Numbered from the stretch's first letter, positions 23,826-32,969 are shown. The stretch: 64,000 nucleotides of DNA from Cellvibrio sp. UBA7671 (GCA_002483145.1 DLHJ01000005.1:226312-290311); one strand, 5' to 3'. The notes: generated by a model from the letters alone, not told the origin. Program-made: numbers and translations.

Positions 23826-25649
23826 CTATTCGCTACGCGTCACTGTGACATCAACACGGCGATTAGCGGCTTTACCAACAACGCTGGTATTGTCGGCCAC
23901 CGGGCGAGTTGCGCCAAAACCGTCAACGGTCATAGGAATTGTCTCCAATCCATTCAATACGAAATAATCACGTACACGCTGCGCACGCGCTTTTGATAGT
24001 GGAATATTGAGCGCATCAGTACCAGTATTATCGGTGTGGCCTTCAATACTGATTTGCACAACCTTGGCGGTCGCTTTGATATCAGCAATCAGTTGATCCA
24101 GTTTTTGTGCTGCACCCGCTTTTAATTGCGAACTGCCCACATCAAATAATGCATCACCTGCGAGTGGCGTTAACTCGCTGATCAAATCGTCACGCCCCAG
24201 CGCTTCAGGCGCAACATCCGGACAAGCAGATTCAGAAATATTCAGCGAATCATTAACCTTGGTTTCATGCAGAATGCCCAGACCATCACGCACTATACCC
24301 AATGCTGGCAACAAGCTTCCCATCGCGGCCAATGAACGTGCGTAAGCAATTTCCAAATCACCGTTAGCGATAATCAACGCGCGGCTCGCTTGGAAATATT
24401 CATTTTCGGCATCAAGCAAATCAAGCAAAGTACGCTGACCAATATTGAATTGCTCGGAGTAGGCAGCACGCACTTTATCGCTAGAAATTCGGTGTTGTTG
24501 CAATGAGGTGAGTTGCTCACGAATACGCTGGGCGTCGTTGTAGGCAATTTGGGTGTTCTGGCGTAAATCAACACAGGCTTGATCGCGCAAATCTTTTGCC
24601 TGATTTACTTGCTCCAATGAACGACGCACTGCAGCGCGGTTGGCGCCGCCGCTGTACAGATTATAAGTAAGGGCCAATTCGACTGCACTTTCATCACCAT
24701 AGCTATCGGGATCGGTGCGATTATCGAAACCGTTTTGGTTGCGGCTGGTCACTTGGCGCGCGCGCAATTCTGCTTTGGGATAATAGCCAGCGCGCTCAAC
24801 TTTTACGGCGGCCTGCGCAGCGCTGATATTTTTAATCGCCGCATGGAAACCGGGGTTACCTTGATAGGCGAGCGTTAATGCCGAGCGAATATTTTCCGGC
24901 AATTTTTTCTGGGTCAAATCAACTTCCGCCAGATCTTCCGCAGGCAATTGCCCAACTACACGCAAATAGCGCGCAGTGACATCGTGCAAATTGGACGCTT
25001 CGGTTAACAAATTGGATTCCGCTAATGCCAGGCGACCCGCAACTTGCTCCAGATCGACCCGACGACCAACACCGGACGTTGCGCGCTCTTCGATTTGGCC
25101 AAACACCTCTTGATGTTTCACATAATTGTTACGCGCCAAATTAACCAACTCGCGATTACGTTTCACATCCTCATAAGCGCGTACAGCCTCAAGTGCAGTG
25201 GTTTCTATGGTATTCAGTAATTCGTAGTAACGTACCAAACGCGCGCTGTCAAAACGATCGACTTCACCCGAAGTGCGGAATCCATCAAACAGCATTTGGC
25301 TGAGCGTGACTTGGGCCTGATTATTGGTATAGCTAGCTCGGCCGTCGTAATCGCGATTAGTTTTTCCTGTCGATACACCTATATCGACGCTAGGCAGATA
25401 GCCAGCGCGCGCAACGCGCACATCATGTGTAGACGCACTAAATTCATGCCAGCTCGCTTGTACATCGGGGTTGGATTCTATCGCTTGCAGGGCGGCATCT
25501 TTTACATTGTTTGCGGCGGTGCTTTGTGCAGCCGCCTGGCCAGTGAACGCAAATACCGACATTAATACTAATGAATGGGAAATCAGTGATATGCGTTTTA
25601 AAAGCGCGATGCGATCAAAAAGAGAAAGTGCCATTAGAATTTTCCACAT
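23826..25649 (-). CDS. TolC-family outer-membrane channel fused to an OmpA peptidoglycan-binding domain (LapE/AggA role)
   Basis: From the ATG at 25647-25649 the product has 607 residues. A second ATG at 25634 is equally possible, and an upstream extension to 25796 is not credible. A signal peptide (LISHSLVLMSVFAFTGQAAAQ) is followed by a TolC/OEP-type region (about 45-470) with the two-fold repeat of outer-membrane efflux proteins. A C-terminal OmpA domain (about 490-605) carries EGHTDNTGTDALN and LSKARAQRVRDYF, the peptidoglycan-binding signature. Type I export of LapA uses a TolC-like LapE; the OmpA fusion would anchor the channel to peptidoglycan. The gene is transcribed alone. A perfect CRP-type palindrome lies at 25962-25977, upstream. 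Confidence 0.9.
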   Translation of the reverse strand: MWKILMALSLFDRIALLKRISLISHSLVLMSVFAFTGQAAAQSTAANNVKDAALQAIESNPDVQASWHEFSASTHDVRVARAGYLPSVDIGVSTGKTNRDYDGRASYTNNQAQVTLSQMLFDGFRTSGEVDRFDSARLVRYYELLNTIETTALEAVRAYEDVKRNRELVNLARNNYVKHQEVFGQIEERATSGVGRRVDLEQVAGRLALAESNLLTEASNLHDVTARYLRVVGQLPAEDLAEVDLTQKKLPENIRSALTLAYQGNPGFHAAIKNISAAQAAVKVERAGYYPKAELRARQVTSRNQNGFDNRTDPDSYGDESAVELALTYNLYSGGANRAAVRRSLEQVNQAKDLRDQACVDLRQNTQIAYNDAQRIREQLTSLQQHRISSDKVRAAYSEQFNIGQRTLLDLLDAENEYFQASRALIIANGDLEIAYARSLAAMGSLLPALGIVRDGLGILHETKVNDSLNISESACPDVAPEALGRDDLISELTPLAGDALFDVGSSQLKAGAAQKLDQLIADIKATAKVVQISIEGHTDNTGTDALNIPLSKARAQRVRDYFVLNGLETIPMTVDGFGATRPVADNTSVVGKAANRRVDVTVTRSE

Positions 25650-25961
25650 GGGTTGCACGTAACAGTTATCAACAAATAATAAGTAGGTATCAGACTGACA
25701 AATAGCTTGGGCGAATCGTTTCGCACAGGATGCGAGTTCATTAACTGAACTCAGGGAGGCAAGAAAATCCCTATTGCAGAAGCCAAACCACCGCATCCGG
25801 ACAACAAAATCCAGGAACTTTGGTATAACTTTATAGTAGATAGCGTTGGGAATAAAAACAGGGTTTTTAGATCAGCCACCGCGTTTGTGGCACAAAAAAC
25901 ATCCAAACCAACGTTTTCATCATAACTCATCGATGCTTTATGCCACAACAGTATTTGCATT

Positions 25962-25977
25962 TGTGACTCAAATCACA
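25962..25977. promoter_or_regulatory. CRP/Vfr-type cAMP-receptor site upstream of the TolC-OmpA gene
   Basis: TGTGA (25962-25966), six bases, TCACA (25973-25977): an exact match to both half-sites of the CRP consensus. It lies between the 3' end of rlmA and the TolC-OmpA gene, about 310 bp upstream of that gene's start. The window also encodes adenylate cyclases. The -35/-10 position relative to it is not clear to me. The remainder of 25650-26028 shows no other gene. Confidence 0.55.
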
Positions 25978-26028
25978 TTTTTTTAATTACCTCACGCACG
26001 TTAGACCCTTGGGAAAATAGAAAAATGA

Positions 26029-26832
26029 TCAATTTTTGCTATATACATTGATCGTAAAGTCCAAAGTATCCCGCAACTCACTGGCGAGTATCGAATCCCG
26101 CAGCTCCGGTGCTAACCGCCAGGCAAATGGAGTCATGGCTAAAAGTGCTGCGCAGATGTCCGGCTCGTTCACGCGCAAATTGCTCCCCAAACGATGATGC
26201 TCTACTACTGCGAAACCTTCGGGTGTCATTGGCTGAGGATGCGGGCGCACCTCCTTGTATATTCGCGCGCGTAAACCCAGCAGATGATTTTCGCCGGGCG
26301 CCACTATAACTAACTTGCCGCCCGGTTTTATTACACGACATAACTCGGCGTCTTTGCTGGGGGCATAAATTCGGGTGACCACATCCATAGAGTTATCGGC
26401 CAGAGGCAAATCAAAACTCGATGCCACGCAGTATGTCAGCCCGGTTTTATCCTTCGCCGTTTTTGCCGCGAGCCGCACACCCGCTTTGGCGATATCAATT
26501 CCATAGATCTGCGCTTGGGGTAAGGCATCAGAAAATCCCGCCGTGAAATAACCTTCACCACAACCTATATCAAGCAAAGTTGACGTTGTTGCTGGCAATA
26601 ACTCTTGCAGCCGCATTTTGAGTGGATCAAAAAATCCCGCCTGCAAAAATTGGCGGCGCGCCTGCAACTGTTCTTTGGCATCGCCAGGTTCACGCGAATG
26701 TTTATTTTGTACGGGCAATAAATTGAAGTAACCCTCTTTCGCGCGATCAAATTGATGGCGATTTGCACAAGCCAAGCCTTGGGTATTTTGTAGCAGAGGT
26801 TGACAGCAAAGCGGGCAGCGCAAATCTTTCAT
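26029..26832 (-). CDS. rlmA: 23S rRNA (guanine-N1)-methyltransferase RlmA
   Basis: A 267-residue enzyme (E. coli RlmA is 269). The N-terminal zinc site is visible (CPLC near residues 6-9, C22 and H26 in CANRHQFD), followed by the family segment AKEGYFNLLPVQNKHSREPGD. The class I methyltransferase motif I is LLDIGCGEGYFTAG, with GIDIAKAGVRLAAK following. RlmA methylates N1 of G745 in 23S rRNA helix 35, using S-adenosylmethionine. The assignment rests on the strong family-specific N-terminus. It is monocistronic here. Confidence 0.9.
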   Translation of the reverse strand: MKDLRCPLCCQPLLQNTQGLACANRHQFDRAKEGYFNLLPVQNKHSREPGDAKEQLQARRQFLQAGFFDPLKMRLQELLPATTSTLLDIGCGEGYFTAGFSDALPQAQIYGIDIAKAGVRLAAKTAKDKTGLTYCVASSFDLPLADNSMDVVTRIYAPSKDAELCRVIKPGGKLVIVAPGENHLLGLRARIYKEVRPHPQPMTPEGFAVVEHHRLGSNLRVNEPDICAALLAMTPFAWRLAPELRDSILASELRDTLDFTINVYSKN

Positions 26833-26927
26833 AATAATTATCAGAAAAAGTGACGATCACGAAAAGGAAAAAGCGCGCAGGATGACGACTCACTGATCAT
26901 TTAGCAAGTCAAATAGAGATGACAAGC

Positions 26928-26960
26928 GCACGCAACTAATTACGATAGTTAGTTGCGTGC
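26928..26960 (-). other. perfect 12-bp hairpin just downstream of phoH
   Basis: GCACGCAACTAA (26928-26939) and TTAGTTGCGTGC (26949-26960) form a 12-bp perfect stem with a 9-nt loop, 12 bp after the phoH stop. There is no U-tract, so it is not a canonical intrinsic terminator. It may be a 3'-end stabilising or rho-associated structure. Confidence 0.5.
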
Positions 26961-26971
26961 CTTGAGGTTGA

Positions 26972-27778
26972 TTAATCTTCGTCAGTCACTTCGTAACGGT
27001 CGATAATATCGCGCACCAAACCACTGCGCACTATATCTTCGCGTTCAAACTCATGAATATAGACGTTAGACAAACCGTCCAACAAATTGACTGCATCCTC
27101 CAAGCCGTTGGGGCCGCGAATATCACTCTGTTTAATATCGCCGTTGATGACGACCTTGCAATCTTCGCCTATCCTGGTCAGAAACATTTTCATCTGCGCC
27201 GGGCTAGCGTTTTGCGCTTCATCGAAAATCACAAAGGTTTTGCTATTAAAGGTTTTACCACGCATAAAGGCGAGCGGGGCTGCAACTATACGGCCATGAC
27301 GCAAACAATATTCCACAGTTCCAGCGCCGAGGCGTTCGTTTAAAATATCGCGGAAGGCATCAATATACACAGAAAATTTTTCGTCGAGATCGCCCGGTAA
27401 AAAACCGAGATTCTCACCAGACTCCACCGCTGGGCGCGTGAGGATTATGCGCTCAATACGCCCCGATTCCAGCGCCTCTGCTGCCAAGGCACCAGCACAA
27501 TAACTTTTACCGGTACCGGCAGGGCCGATACCAAAAGTCAGCATGTGGCTGTTGATAGCATTAATGTACTGCTGCTGGGATTTTGTTTTAGCGCGAAGTG
27601 GTTGGGGGGAGCGAGGGGGAGAGTAAGCTGTTTCGACTTGCTGCGAGCGGGATTTTATTTCGACAATGTTGTCATCACTGCGTTGATTCTTTCGCGATTT
27701 ATGTCGCGACGCTGGGTAGCTGGTATCATCGTATGAGTGATGGTTTGCACTACGTCTGGCATGCGTTTTTCTTGCCAT
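26972..27778 (-). CDS. phoH: PhoH-family ATPase
   Basis: A 268-residue protein. The N-terminal 60 residues are basic and low-complexity. The rest is a PhoH P-loop ATPase with Walker A GPAGTGKSYC, the family segment LTRPAVESGENLGFLPGDL, Walker B VIFDEAQN, and RIGEDCKVVINGDIKQSD. The length is similar to E. coli PhoH. The family is linked to RNA metabolism and phosphate or stress responses; the biochemical role of this member is not known. It is cytosolic and monocistronic. Confidence 0.88.
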   Translation of the reverse strand: MARKTHARRSANHHSYDDTSYPASRHKSRKNQRSDDNIVEIKSRSQQVETAYSPPRSPQPLRAKTKSQQQYINAINSHMLTFGIGPAGTGKSYCAGALAAEALESGRIERIILTRPAVESGENLGFLPGDLDEKFSVYIDAFRDILNERLGAGTVEYCLRHGRIVAAPLAFMRGKTFNSKTFVIFDEAQNASPAQMKMFLTRIGEDCKVVINGDIKQSDIRGPNGLEDAVNLLDGLSNVYIHEFEREDIVRSGLVRDIIDRYEVTDED

Positions 27779-28230
27779 AAAGAATAATCCCCTTCAGGTC
27801 TGAAAATAATACGGGCGATGTTGCAAAAGCCCAATATCGTGAAGTTACCCGAGAACGCAATTTTCTATGGAATGATGTCTGTGTCATTTACCCCCTTCTA
27901 TTACTCATTGATCAGTTGATAATTCAAAATTCAACGCTGATTAAAAAACAATAAAACATATCGAGTAAAGCACTTGCAGTAAAACACATCTACTAAAACA
28001 AAAGTCTGTGACAGATAGATTACGCTGGCACTAGCCAGAAATCTACTTTGGGAACGCACATGAAGCTGTTATCACTCGACGACAAACTTCACATACTGAT
28101 GAGGCGGCTACTGGTTAATTTCACCACCTTTGACTTGATACTAGGCTTATTTTAAAAAGCGGTCAATCACTTAATTGAAATAAAATTGACATGACTATAA
28201 CGCATAAGCAGGGGCGCAAGCGCGACCCCC
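27779..28230. other. intergenic region between phoH and the helicase gene
   Basis: About 450 bp, AT-rich. It contains one short plus-strand reading frame at 28060-28155 (31 residues, starting MKLLSLDDKLH), preceded by GGGA 6 bp upstream. No RNA gene, terminator or repeat was recognised. The phoH promoter (leftward) must lie here. Confidence 0.5.
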
Positions 28231-29607
28231 TTACTCGTCATTATCATCAATCTGTTTGGTGATTTTCTTTTTCGGTGGAGCGAAACCATCAACTGCAGCA
28301 ACCACCTTCAGTGCAGTAGGTACACGGCGATTACCGATATTTTTCTTGTCGCGCTCACGCACCTTCACTTTAGGGGCTTTGGTATCGTCTTTTTTATCTT
28401 TTGCTGTTGTTTTCTTTTTCGTACCAACCGACTTGCCAGACGATTTGGTTTTATCCGGGCCTTGATATTTGCCCTTCAAACCCGGCATAGTAATTAGCTC
28501 GAAGGTTGCGCCCAGATAACGTTCGATTCCTTTGGTGAGATTCCACTCTTTCGCATCCACCAAAGACACCGCCCTGCCCTCGTTATCGGCGCGACCAGTC
28601 CGGCCGATGCGATGTAAATATTCATCGCCCGAATACGCCATATCCATATTCACTACCAGTTCAACGCCGGGGATATCCAAACCGCGCGCTGCCACATCGG
28701 TTGCGACCAAAACCGTCGTTCTGCCCTGACGAAAATGATCGAGCGTAATCTTGCGCTGGTCTTGCGTTATATCACCGTGCAAAGTGCCGACGCGAAATTT
28801 GTTATAACGCAGTAAATTATCCAGCTGCGAGGCTTTGAGCTTGGTATTGGTAAAAATAATGACTTTTTCAAACGTCGATTTTTGCAGTAGTGCAACCAAC
28901 AATTTTTCTTTGTGCTTGTAATCATCGGCCAATAGCATTTGCTGGGTGATAGCGTTGGGCTTTTCGTCGATATAAATTTCTTCGGCTGCACCCAAAATCA
29001 CTTGTTTAATCAAATGGCGTAGACCTTTTTGCTCCATAGTGGCAGAGAACAGAAACGTCTGGCGCTCGGGGCGGCAGGTGTTGGTGATTTTCAGCACGTC
29101 ATCGCTCAACCCCATATCGAGCATGCGATCCGCTTCATCTAATACCAAAAATTCCAAACCGGAAAAATCTGTGGATTTATGAGAGATATGCTCACCTAAT
29201 CGCCCGGGCGTGCCCACTACGATTTCCGGGTTTTTACGCAACATGGCCTTTTGATACTTTAATTCCTCACCGCCGCATACCATTCCCACTTTCAAGCTAG
29301 TGAACTTGAGAAGCTGTTCCGCGTTTTTCACAATTTGGCGAGCGAGTTCACGTGTAGGAGTAAGGATGAGAATGCGGGTTGAGCTCGGGTTCACCGGAGG
29401 CCTGGCCAAAATCGCCTGAATCGCAGGTAGCAAAAATGCTGCTGTTTTGCCGCTGCCAGTCTTGGAACTGACAATAAGATTCTCGCCTGCCACTGCCGCC
29501 GGAATCGCTTTGAGCTGAACCGGTGTGGGCTGTTCGTAACCCAATACATCAATCGCTTTGCGCAATTGGCTATCGCTAATCAGGTCGTGAAAAACAGGCT
29601 GAGTCAT
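28231..29607 (-). CDS. DEAD-box ATP-dependent RNA helicase
   Basis: A 458-residue RNA helicase with all core motifs in order: Q motif region (GYEQPTPVQLKAIPAA), motif I SSKTGSGKT, Ia PTRELA, TPGR, motif II DEAD, motif III SAT, IV IIFTNT, V TDVAARGLDIP and VI HRIGRTGRA. After the core (about residue 370) there is a basic, Lys-rich tail of about 85 residues, likely an RNA-binding extension. The order and length suit an SrmB/RhlB/RhlE-class helicase involved in ribosome assembly or mRNA decay; I cannot tell which subgroup. It diverges from dusC. Confidence 0.9.
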   Translation of the reverse strand: MTQPVFHDLISDSQLRKAIDVLGYEQPTPVQLKAIPAAVAGENLIVSSKTGSGKTAAFLLPAIQAILARPPVNPSSTRILILTPTRELARQIVKNAEQLLKFTSLKVGMVCGGEELKYQKAMLRKNPEIVVGTPGRLGEHISHKSTDFSGLEFLVLDEADRMLDMGLSDDVLKITNTCRPERQTFLFSATMEQKGLRHLIKQVILGAAEEIYIDEKPNAITQQMLLADDYKHKEKLLVALLQKSTFEKVIIFTNTKLKASQLDNLLRYNKFRVGTLHGDITQDQRKITLDHFRQGRTTVLVATDVAARGLDIPGVELVVNMDMAYSGDEYLHRIGRTGRADNEGRAVSLVDAKEWNLTKGIERYLGATFELITMPGLKGKYQGPDKTKSSGKSVGTKKKTTAKDKKDDTKAPKVKVRERDKKNIGNRRVPTALKVVAAVDGFAPPKKKITKQIDDNDE

Positions 29608-29719
29608 TAAGAACCTCGATATTCAGTAAAAAAGATGGGTTTTACCCGCAAAAGGCCGCGCAATCTACGCAGGGTTGAACAAATTATCAACCAAAACCGG
29701 CTAAAATGCTGGCCTTTGA

Positions 29720-30697
29720 ATGAACCAGAGCAAGTCTATGCGCATTATGTTGGCCCCGATGGAGGGCGTTGTTGAACATCATGTACGCGACATACTATCG
29801 CGGATTGGTGGATTGGATGGCTGTGTGACCGAGTTTATCCGCGTTACTGACCAAAAACTGCCTTACAAAGTCTTTTATAAGTACGCGCAAGAGCTCGAAA
29901 GCGAATGCAAAACGCCAAACGGTACGCCAGTGCGTGTGCAATTGCTCGGCAGCAAACCTGAACCAATGGCAATCAATGCATTAGAACTTGTCCGCTATGG
30001 CGCCAAGGCAATCGATTTGAACTTTGGCTGCCCCGCTAAAACAGTCAACGCCCATGAGGGCGGCGCGTGTCTGCTGCGGACACCTGACCGCGTTTACTCC
30101 ATTATTAAAGCCGTACGCGATGCCGTGCCGCGCAACATCCCTGTCACCGCCAAAATTCGCTTGGGTTACGAAGATCGCAGCAGCTATCTGGATAACGCCC
30201 GCGCCGTAGAAGCCGCTGGCGCCGACGAACTAACAGTGCACGCCCGCTCCAAAGTGGATGGCTACAAACCGCCCGCCTATTGGAGTTATATCGCCGATAT
30301 CCGCGCTGAATTGAAAATTCCCGTTATCGCGAATGGAGAAATTTGGTCAGTAGAGGATTACCTGCGCTGCCGTGAACAATCGAACGGTGCTGATGTGATG
30401 CTCGGGCGTGGTTTGCTTGCCTGCCCGGATCTCGCACGCCAGATCAAAGCGCATATTAAAGGTGAAGATTACACGCCACTGACCTGGAACCAGATCTGCA
30501 ACATGCTTTACGAATACTACAAACTCACCACGCCGCTTTATTGCGAGCGCAATTGCGGCAACCGCGTTAAGCAGTGGTTGATGTATTTGAGCCGCGAATA
30601 CCCGCAAGCGACAGTTTTTTTTGACGCGATCAAGCGCAAAACAACGCCACAAGAAATTGATGAATGTTTTGCTGATGCGTTACAAGCCTGCCACTAA
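29720..30697 (+). CDS. dusC: tRNA-dihydrouridine(16) synthase DusC
   Basis: A 325-residue flavoenzyme. The N-terminus MRIMLAPMEGVVEHHVRDIL and the phrase TEFIRVTDQKLPYKVF are typical of DusC rather than DusA or DusB. The catalytic cysteine is in NFGCPAKTVNAHEGGACLL, and FMN-binding and Lys segments (VTAKIRLGY; VHARSK) are present. It reduces uridine 16 of tRNA using NADPH and FMN. Length and start agree with E. coli DusC (315 aa) apart from a few extra N-terminal residues. It converges on the HDOD gene. Confidence 0.9.
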   Translation: MNQSKSMRIMLAPMEGVVEHHVRDILSRIGGLDGCVTEFIRVTDQKLPYKVFYKYAQELESECKTPNGTPVRVQLLGSKPEPMAINALELVRYGAKAIDLNFGCPAKTVNAHEGGACLLRTPDRVYSIIKAVRDAVPRNIPVTAKIRLGYEDRSSYLDNARAVEAAGADELTVHARSKVDGYKPPAYWSYIADIRAELKIPVIANGEIWSVEDYLRCREQSNGADVMLGRGLLACPDLARQIKAHIKGEDYTPLTWNQICNMLYEYYKLTTPLYCERNCGNRVKQWLMYLSREYPQATVFFDAIKRKTTPQEIDECFADALQACH

Positions 30698-30727
30698 TTT
30701 ATCTCAGCAAAAATAATTTATCGCCCA

Positions 30728-30755
30728 TAAAAAAGCCCGTGATCAACACGGGCCT
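30728..30755 (-). terminator. terminator after the HDOD gene
   Basis: GCCCGTG/CACGGGC with a 5-nt loop and six A residues on its left give a U-tract for the leftward HDOD transcript. It also lies 30 bp beyond the dusC stop and may help end that transcript. Confidence 0.75.
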
Positions 30756-30788
30756 TGCTCTCTCACCGTCGATTATTGTCTTTAACAT

Positions 30789-31625
30789 TTAATGCAATAA
30801 TTCATCGAATCCGCCAATCAAGTCTTTGGTTTCGTCAATTCGTTCTATTAATTTCACCAGATTAATACCCAGTTTGATCGCTACATCATTGGGAAAGTTC
30901 TCCACCAAGGTTGCACCGCCATCTTTCTCGTTCTCGTGGACTATATAGTCCGCAAGATTGATTAGCGCCGCAAACCGTGAGAATTCCGGCGCATCCAATG
31001 GGTTTAGCTGATGGCGAATACCCTCAACTATCGCATCAGGAAACTTCCAGCGATTCGCCAACTCAGCACCCGCTTCAGGGAAATTAAAACCCAGCACATT
31101 CTTTTCGATATCTGAATTGCGCGCGCCGCGATCGACAATTTTTTGGATCTCTTTGCACTCGTCCGGCAGAATGATATGGATAAGCAATTCACCGATATTG
31201 TGGATCATGCCGCAGGTGAAGGCGGTCTCCACATCATCTTTGGAAAACTTCGCTAACCATTTACAGGTACTTGCGACCGCAAAACTGTTATGCCAAAACG
31301 CGGGCAAATCAAAGCCATCCGGCGCCTTAAAAGCACCCGTCATGCCGGACGCAAGAACCAACGTACGAACTGCATTAAATCCCAAAATAAATACAGCATC
31401 ACTCACTGAGCCTACTTTGCGGTTGCCGCCATAGTGGGCTGAGTTAGCGGCACGCAAGACTTTAGCAGTCAGTACCTGGTCAGCACTGATTTTTTTTGCG
31501 ATAGCCTCATTATTAATATTTTCATCGCCAAAACTCTCTATTAACTCTTGGACCACTTTGGGAATATTTGGCAACTTCTGTGCGTTATCGATTAAGTTTT
31601 TTAAATCCACAATACCCTCTCTCAT
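30789..31625 (-). CDS. HDOD domain protein
   Basis: A 278-residue cytosolic protein consisting of an HDOD domain, an HD-related fold without the phosphohydrolase metal residues (KKISADQVLTAKVLRAANSA, then VSDAVFILGFNAVRTLVLAS are diagnostic). HDOD proteins are signalling modules found near cyclases, kinases and motility genes; no catalytic activity is expected. A GTG at 31608-31610 preceded by GAGAGGG is an alternative start and gives a product 5 residues shorter; the ATG at 31625 has no visible Shine-Dalgarno sequence. It is monocistronic. Confidence 0.85.
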   Translation of the reverse strand: MREGIVDLKNLIDNAQKLPNIPKVVQELIESFGDENINNEAIAKKISADQVLTAKVLRAANSAHYGGNRKVGSVSDAVFILGFNAVRTLVLASGMTGAFKAPDGFDLPAFWHNSFAVASTCKWLAKFSKDDVETAFTCGMIHNIGELLIHIILPDECKEIQKIVDRGARNSDIEKNVLGFNFPEAGAELANRWKFPDAIVEGIRHQLNPLDAPEFSRFAALINLADYIVHENEKDGGATLVENFPNDVAIKLGINLVKLIERIDETKDLIGGFDELLH

Positions 31626-31770
31626 ATAGAAATCTTATAGACGTTAGTAAATGCCAGCGAAAACGCTTTACCTGAATTGGGTATAGCAAAGGATGAATGG
31701 ATAGCAACAGCCAAAATAAAGATTTGGAATTTAATGACGAAGATTTAACACAGGAGGAAGTCTAAAAACG

Positions 31771-31801
31771 AAAAAGCCCGTCATTTCTGACGGGCTTTTT
31801 T
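31771..31801. terminator. bidirectional terminator next to tRNA-Arg
   Basis: AAAAAGCCCGTCA TTTC TGACGGGCTTTTTT is a perfect symmetrical hairpin, with A/T tracts on both sides. It lies immediately downstream of the leftward tRNA-Arg gene. Confidence 0.85.
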
Positions 31802-31804
31802 ATA

Positions 31805-31881
31805 TGGTGCACTCAGGAGGATTCGAACCTCCGACCGCTCGGTTCGTAGCCGAGTACTCTATCCAGCTGAGCTATGAGTGC
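31805..31881 (-). tRNA. tRNA-Arg (anticodon ACG)
   Basis: A 77-nt gene including an encoded CCA. The acceptor GCACTCA pairs with TGAGTGC. The D arm AGCTCAGCTGGATAGAGT, the anticodon stem/loop CGGCTACGAACCG (anticodon ACG) and the T arm GGAGGTTCGAATCCTCC are all intact. Confidence 0.95.
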
Positions 31882-32065
31882 GTTGTTGAGGCGCGCATTT
31901 TATTGATCGGGGTTCAGTGAGTCAAGCGTTTATTTGATTTTCTTTTCTAAGACTCTCAAATTAATGCTTTATAAATCAATGAAATACAATTTTCGATCAA
32001 CCTGTACAACGAGCGAACTAACTGCTGTTATGCACGCAACTGTACAGTAAAACTTTATTCAAAAA

Positions 32066-32153
32066 TGGCGGTGAGAGAGGGAGTCGAACCCTCGATACCT
32101 TGCGGTATACACACTTTCCAGGCGTGCTCCTTCGGCCACTCGGACATCTCACC
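32066..32153 (-). tRNA. tRNA-Ser (anticodon GGA)
   Basis: An 88-nt class II tRNA including CCA. The acceptor GGTGAGA pairs with TCTCACC. The anticodon loop in GCCTGGAAAGTG gives GGA, and there is a long variable arm (TATACCGCAAGGTA) and an intact T arm (GAGGGTTCGACTCCCTC). Confidence 0.94.
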
Positions 32154-32257
32154 GTTTTTACCGCACTAATTTACCTGCGGGCTCCGCCGAAAACACCATC
32201 CAAAGTACCCCCTGCGAAGGCGCGCTAATGTACACAAGCAAGCTTGCAAACGCAATC

Positions 32258-32821
32258 TTATTCCTGCGGCCATGCGCTAAAAAAGTCAGCGGGATTTTGT
32301 TCGCGCGGTGCGTGTGGTGGGACCGTGGGTGTGCCCATATAAATGAAGCCAATAATTTCTTCACCTTCGATCAACCCCAGCCCCTCTTTCACTGCCGGGT
32401 CATAAGCCATATCGCCCGTGCGCCACACCGCGCCGACATTCGTTGCAAAGGCAGCGTTGAGAAGATTTTGGGTGGCGGCGCCAGCGGCGATGATTTGTTC
32501 GATCTGCGGCACTTTGGGATTGGGCCGGCACTTGGCGATGGAGATGATAATCATAGGCGCACGCTGCGTCATAGCGTGGCAGCGATCCAACTCTGACTGC
32601 GTGACCTCTGGATTCCTGGCGGTAGCAACTTTGGCAAACAATTCACCAAGCCTGACTAAACCCTCCCCCTCCACAATTAAAAATCGCCATGGATGCATGT
32701 TGCCGTGATCGGCTGCCCGCAGTGCCGCTTTGAACAATACGGTTAATTGCTGCGGTGTGGGTGCCGGCGCCGTGAGCCGCGGGGTCGATACTCGCTGGTG
32801 TAGTGCTGTTATTGCATCCAT
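32258..32821 (-). CDS. nitroreductase family protein (YdjA-like)
   Basis: A 187-residue flavoprotein of the minimal nitroreductase type, close in layout to E. coli YdjA (183 aa). The features seen are the N-terminal RVSTPRLTAPAPTPQQL, the FMN-contacting segment RAADHGNMHPWRFLIVEG, and the C-terminal GEEIIGFIYMGTP. FMN-dependent reduction of nitro or quinone compounds with NAD(P)H is expected; the physiological substrate is unknown. It is monocistronic and precedes the tRNA-Ser gene on the same strand. Confidence 0.85.
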   Translation of the reverse strand: MDAITALHQRVSTPRLTAPAPTPQQLTVLFKAALRAADHGNMHPWRFLIVEGEGLVRLGELFAKVATARNPEVTQSELDRCHAMTQRAPMIIISIAKCRPNPKVPQIEQIIAAGAATQNLLNAAFATNVGAVWRTGDMAYDPAVKEGLGLIEGEEIIGFIYMGTPTVPPHAPREQNPADFFSAWPQE

Positions 32822-32969
32822 AAAACCACAAACCTCATTTATAAATCATTAAATACGCAGGCCAGATTGACGTCTAAAGTATAGACAAGTCGAATATTGG
32901 CTGAATCTGTACCATACTTTCAGGCAGATATGCTAGTCAGCGATTATAGAGTCGATTGCGGCAATAAGG

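Noticed and set aside
25650..25796. Upstream extension of the TolC-OmpA gene to 25796
   Set aside because: The extra 49 residues do not resemble a signal peptide; a signal peptide begins downstream of the ATG at 25649.
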